64,000 bases of DNA, from positions 14,140,370 through 14,204,369 of the forward strand of contig JABBOT010000009.1 in assembly GCA_016165875.1 (NCBI GenBank), in the 5' to 3' direction. The notes under the pieces are model-generated. The model searched no databases. It was given only the letters and a program-made list of their open reading frames with translations, and was not told where the DNA came from. This document shows, piece after piece, positions 59,868-64,000 of the stretch (its first letter is position 1; every line of letters begins with the position of its first letter). The position numbers were made by a program, and so were the translations under genes. Source of the stretch: Acanthopleura granulata. Taxonomy: Eukaryota > Mollusca > Polyplacophora > Chitonida > Chitonidae.

Positions 59868-60510
59868 TTTTGTACACACGCGATTAATGATCTTCTGTAT
59901 GAAAAGAGTGTAAAATGTGATTGGTTGTACGCCGTGTCACCTTTTGGTTAATGAAAAATGGCAGAATGATTGGAATTCATGTGTTTTAATGATAACACAC
60001 ATACATTTCTATCACCACTGGTTTTGATGTGAAACAAAGGCTTTACAAGTATGGTTCTGAAGTGAGCAGTGTTTAAGCAGTGATTGAAATTGCCCAATGA
60101 AAACGTCATTTGGCATCTCGTAAAGTGTTTTACGTTAATATCGGGTGTATCCGCCGTGTTCCTTGATGAGAGTCTGAACCCTTCTCCTCATACCTCAGCC
60201 TCCTGATTCCTTGGCCTGCCATGGGCTCCAATCTCAACCCTCACGAATATATCTGGGACATAACTGGTCATGGTGCACAAAGAAAGAATCCACCTGTCTG
60301 GCCCAACTGGAAGCTGCCTTGCACGAGGAATGGCAGCGACTTCCCTTTCAGAGTATCAGCAGGCTGACATGGTAGAAATGCATGTGTGTTATCATTAAAA
60401 CACATGGATTCCAATCATTTTTTTGTTTTTTTCATTAGTCACACAGCTCACAACTTATCACATTTTACACTCTTTCGAAACAGAAAGATACCAACCGCAT
60501 TTGTACAAAA
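59868..60510. mobile_element. Rearranged Tc1/mariner relic with long inverted ends
   Basis: Ends TTTTGTAC ... GTACAAAA and about 120-bp inverted arms containing AGAGTGTAAAATGTGAT. The right half on the plus strand (60203-60372, one frameshift) encodes WPAMGSNLNPHEYIWDI and AALHEEWQRLPFQSISRL, typical of the C-terminal half of Tc1 transposase including the N-P-x-E block. The left half on the minus strand (60135..60191) encodes the extreme C-terminus (RRRVQTLIKEHGGYTRY, stop). The two halves face opposite ways, so the element is a foldback of two 3' ends. Non-functional. Confidence 0.8.
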
Positions 60511-61024
60511 TAGCCACAGTGAAATAAGTTAAATAAGTCCATTGTATATATGTTCAGACAAGTTTACATTCTTGTCAGCTCTCTGACATATGGATGTATG
60601 CCACAGAATATATCTTTGGGCGCTGAACTGAACTCAAGACAACATTTAATATCCACCAATTGTAAGTGAACTCAACGCGAATGCATACATTAATTTAATG
60701 TTGGATCATCTGCTGTAAGAGATTACGTTGTGGTTTATTTGGCTGGGGTTTGACCAGGATATTCAGGCTTGAGTTCATATGGATCAGATCACTTCCCGTC
60801 AGCAAAATATGTTTTTAAATACTGAGCGGAATCCAGTGAAAGTTCATTCTTTAGGTCATCTGCTTCACGAGATTAGATTACGACGAGATTCACTGCATTC
60901 TCACCAGACTTATCAGCTTTGACTATCCCTAAAAGCCTTGAGAAAAACCCCATTGAAACGTGGATCCACATGTGCTGAACTCGAGGACAAATATGGTATT
61001 ATTTAAGTTGAGAAACACCCCTGC

Positions 61025-61042
61025 AACATAGTTTGAGTTTTC
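61025..61042 (+). pseudogene. Coiled-coil exon copy 10 (remnant)
   Basis: The segment AAACACCCCTGCAACATAG followed by TTTGAGTTTTCTGCC matches the 3' end of copy 5 plus the conserved intron start. Only the last codons remain. Confidence 0.35.
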
Positions 61043-61969
61043 TGCCATACTCATCGATTTATTTAACTTCCACAGACCAGGCTACTTTCTGGTTAGCTCC
61101 CCTAACATTTGAAGAACTGCTGAATTTACATGTATATTTGATTTCTTAACTCTTGCACTCTAAATATGCACCAGCACTAAACGGAATTCCATGAAATATT
61201 ATTTATGCTTTGATAAACTGGATGATCTTTTTCAACAGATTGGCAAGTGTATATGAGTTTTGAACTGCGTCTTCGTATGCATGTGTATTATAGATTGCTT
61301 CCTGTGAGGAAAACATTTTCAGAAATACTTTGTCAAATTCAGTGAATTTCGCTTATTTGGTCAATATTTAATTGTGGTTAGATTTACTGAAGTTTGACCA
61401 GCTCTCTCAGATTTGACTATGAAATTGTTTTCTGACCCAGGCCAGAAGTATATCTCTAAAAGTACTGACCAAGCCTTAATTACACTTTACACGTCAGCTT
61501 ATTGGCAATCTTCTACAAGAAATTGTGTTTATGTTTTACTGAATTCTTACCACCTCACCAGGTTTGACTTTATATTAACATCTCCTGTTCTTCTATATAT
61601 TCCCAGAAGAACTAAGCAAACATTCAGTGAACGACGGCGGGTTCTGTAGACAGGACTTGAGGGTGGCCAGCGTGGCAGAACTGGTACATACTCATTGTGA
61701 AACTTTCGTCCTTAAAACCTGTGGAGCAATACTGTATGATACCTGAACAGGTTTGGTAGCTGATCTTTGGGCCTGTGGTGAACCCAAGACCCTGGGCCTT
61801 TATTTGTTAGTTATATATCATTATATCTATATGTATTTCATACAGAGCAGTTTGCTTCTGGAATACGTGTTGTGATTGTCCATTTGGAAGACCCATTGTT
61901 GGCTCAGAATATCGGACTTAACACTTGACACTTAGATTTTCTTTAAAGCTACATTTTACCATTCTCATT

Positions 61970-62023
61970 CTGTAGTGTGAGAAGTTTCTGTAGGATGAGA
62001 ACAGACATTCTGTAGTGTGAGAA
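61970..62023 (+). repeat. Direct duplication of the terminal-exon acceptor
   Basis: CATTCTGTAGTGTGAGAAG occurs twice about 40 nt apart, just before and at the splice acceptor of the exon at 62016. The upstream copy is a decoy acceptor leading quickly out of frame. Confidence 0.6.
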
Positions 62024-62325
62024 GCTACAAGTCAAATACGAGGAATGCTCTGGGTACAGAGACAGACTAAACCAGCAGGTAGAGCAACTGAGGGAATCAG
62101 AGTCCAGTCTGCAAAAAAGAACACGCGACATTGATAAAGGTCAAAGAGGAACTGATAAACCAGAAATCCCACCTTGAGAAAATAGTGGAAACATTGGAGA
62201 AAAAAGCCCAAACACTCTCGTCTTTGGACGAGAAGATCATATGTCAGGAGAGCGGTCTGTTGGAAAAAACACAACGCATTCTAGCACTGGAGGCATCTTT
62301 AAAATGTGTTTTAAAGACAAATAAG
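62016..62325 (+). CDS. Coiled-coil protein exon (partial gene, frameshifted)
   Basis: Acceptor CATTCTGTAG at 62006-62015, donor AAG|GTATGG. It encodes CEKLQVKYEECSGYRDRLNQ, QVEQLRESESSLQKRTRDID, then after a one-base shift VKEELINQKSHLEKIVETLE and EKTQRILALEASL. Heptad spacing is strong throughout: a long coiled coil. The frame breaks at about 62135-62139, where one extra A in GATAAAGG separates the two halves; removing it would give 103 codons in phase 0. Either a sequencing error or a disabled copy. Gene family not recognised; upstream exons are the decaying array at 53.9-61 kb, downstream exons are not visible before the window end. Confidence 0.7.
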
Positions 62326-62427
62326 GTATGGTTTTTAATGCCCCTATCTTTCTATTACCGTTATTAAATATGTACAAGAAAGTATAACACATTATACAGA
62401 TAATTCATGCCGTGGGATGATATCACA

Positions 62428-62507
62428 AAAATTGTGAGCTCGAGAGAAGTGATGTTCAAGGAGTGCGGAGCAAGAGTTGAACATTACTTGTCCAGAGCTC
62501 ACAATTT
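62428..62507. repeat. Imperfect hairpin, 32-bp arms
   Basis: AAATTGTGAGCTCGAGAGAA on the left faces TGTCCAGAGCTCACAATTT on the right, with a loop of about 16 nt; TGTTCAA/TTGAACA closes the stem. Lies 100 nt past the coiled-coil exon donor. Confidence 0.65.
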
Positions 62508-63594
62508 CTCTGAAAAGTGGAAGAAAAATAAATAACTTGCTCTGCTGAAGCCCAAAATTGCTGAACTACTTTGCGGTCGCTAGCTAACAAAGCCATCGTC
62601 TGACTGTTGACTTAGTAAACAAGTGTAAGTTAGAGAGCGGGCAAAGGGAGATAAGTGTTTAAAATAAACGCACGAGATCGTTTCAATGGAAACCTAGAAT
62701 CAACCTGTGACGGATAATGTTTGGCTATTTGGTATACATTTAGATAAAGCGGAGGGTTAAAAACTACTGAAGCTATCAAGTGGTGAAAAGCCATAATATT
62801 TAGTTTGGACAGTTCTACATTGGAGCGAATATCAATTCAAAATGTAAGTTCGTTGTAATTTGAGATACTCTTCATCACGATTTGGCCTTAATTTTTGGCA
62901 GGTTAAGGATTTAACACTTAACACTTGGTGTTTGTGGTGTAACCCGATACTTTTGAACTTGTTTTGTACCGATTTATTGGTGTTTGTGGTAACACACACA
63001 CCGAAGAAGTAAATAAAGTAAAATGGGGTATTTGACGTTGCTGTTTTCTTTCCCTCCTTCTGCAGAGGTCATAAATTTAGACCAATCAACGGCAAGGCCA
63101 CGCCTAGATATTTCCAACCTGTATGTGTGAAGTAGAGTCCTATTGTTGCGTGACGTAGGAATGTAAATGTAAGACCTACTATAGATGTATTATCAGGTGT
63201 ACCACTGAGCTCAAGTTGCAGCATGAAACAAAATGTCTTTTCTTTTTCCGACGTCATCGTGCCTGGGTGTGAAATACCCATCTTCAAATACCCTTGGTGT
63301 CGAAAATAAACAGTTGTGACTGGATGTTATTCAGGGTGGTAAACGAGCCAGGCAAAAAGTTACTTGTCACACTCGACGTTGTTTGAAAGGTCATCACCGC
63401 TAAGTTTTTATATTTACCCTCCGTTTAATACAAAGAAAAAGCGGGGTGGTGCCAATGGGCTGAAAAGTAACAGTTGTAAGCTACTGTGTAATAATGTTAT
63501 CCCCAAGCTACTGACCCGATTTCTTTGCAGAAAGCTGACACGGTTTGCTCACGTTTGGATCCTCTCAACGCCATCGTTGGGATAATTTCGTCAA
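62508..63594. other. Downstream of the coiled-coil exon, nothing recognised
   Basis: Presumably intron of the same gene. No further coiled-coil segment with splice sites was found. Confidence 0.5.
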
Positions 63595-63880
63595 GTTTCC
63601 AAATGCAACAAATAACACAAACCACCAAAGAACCAGGAAAATATACAAAATATAAAAAGCAGTTGACAGTTTTCAATGATGACGAAAAGATCCAGTAATT
63701 GTTCTGTGCGGAAAATTAAAATCAGTATTCAAATCGTGTACCATTTTCATATTTATGGTGCCGATAATCAAAGATGTATTAGTTGTGCTTGGACTGAAAC
63801 GGTTCATATATACTCAACACGATGAACATACGGCCCCTATCCCTGAGTTACGCCGAATTAGACACAATTATGAAGCACAG
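63595..63880 (-). repeat. Dispersed repeat, copy c (inverted relative to copy a)
   Basis: The reverse complement reads ATAGGGGCCGTATGTTCATC, GATTATCGGCACC and CATCATTGAAAACTG, following copy a from the first bases of the window. Confidence 0.65.
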
Positions 63881-64000
63881 TTCCAGTAATGTTCGGTATA
63901 ACATAAACAATACTGCAAGTTCCAGATTGCAACATTGTGATTTGCCAGAACTTGACAGTGCCACTGCGCGCTGGTGGTACACCAGCTTTTGTGTGCCGGC

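Larger units (their letters stand above)
53949..61960 (+). repeat. Tandem array of exon-plus-intron units of the coiled-coil gene
   Basis: Not only exons but introns repeat. The segment with TGACATTTGTAGAACTG and ATATCCACCAACTCTAAGTG recurs near 54200, 54995, 55790, 57530 and 60580. The segment beginning GCCAAATTGTGCTAAA recurs at 54420 and 55380. A longer block (55860-56480) is homologous to 61160-61780 and ends both times with TACTGTATGATACC. Spacing varies from about 0.75 to 2 kb. The pattern fits repeated unequal duplication followed by decay, leading up to the exon at 62016 whose first codons match the array exons. Confidence 0.7.

Noticed and set aside
1..64000. CRISPR arrays, bacterial operons, riboswitches, prophage.
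   Set aside because: The window has spliced animal genes and SINE/LINE repeats; tandem arrays here lack unique spacers.

Overview
The window is eukaryotic nuclear DNA from an animal. It is intron-rich and AT-rich and crowded with repeats. A tRNA-derived SINE family, common ACATGTA-type words and the gene content suggest a lophotrochozoan, most likely a mollusc. That placement is inference; no species marker is visible.

The main content is one large minus-strand gene, 42706 down to 10777, for a polycystin-1-family membrane protein. I traced 22 exons by splice sites and reading phase. All junctions but one (exon 8 to 9) keep frame, giving about 2,900 residues. In order the protein has a short hydrophobic N-terminus, PKD/Ig-like beta repeats (exon 2), an REJ region (end of exon 2 to about exon 6), a helical stretch (exons 7-12), a GAIN-like region with a GPS motif (exons 13-15), the first membrane segment (exon 15), a PLAT domain (exons 15-18), further membrane segments (exons 18-20), the extracellular polycystin loop (exons 20-22) and a polycystin cation-channel module (exon 22). 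The GPS lacks the usual histidine before the cleavage site, and the pore filter reads I-G-K where polycystin-2 has L-G-D. A second phase-compatible signal-peptide exon lies 7.6 kb further upstream (50240..50306), so the first exon may be alternative. A possible unrelated exon with a PYQFEP motif lies on the opposite strand in intron 2, next to a perfect CRE.

The right part (about 53.9-62.4 kb, plus strand) belongs to a coiled-coil gene. A real-looking exon at 62016..62325 is preceded by an array of decaying copies of a 63-nt exon (21 codons, three heptads), each with its flanking intron. At least nine copies are recognisable. A rearranged Tc1/mariner relic is inserted in the array.

The rest is mobile and repetitive DNA. 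It includes about 15 SINE copies, a decayed LINE (43.9-46.1 kb) whose 3' coding end has grown into a 31-bp minisatellite, two LTR-like 0.9-1.0 kb repeats (one splitting a 40-bp satellite), a foldback element at 4.5-5.2 kb, a dispersed repeat present inverted at the two window edges, and several short tandem arrays. Regions 0-10 kb and 46.5-53.9 kb hold no gene I can support apart from the isolated upstream exon.
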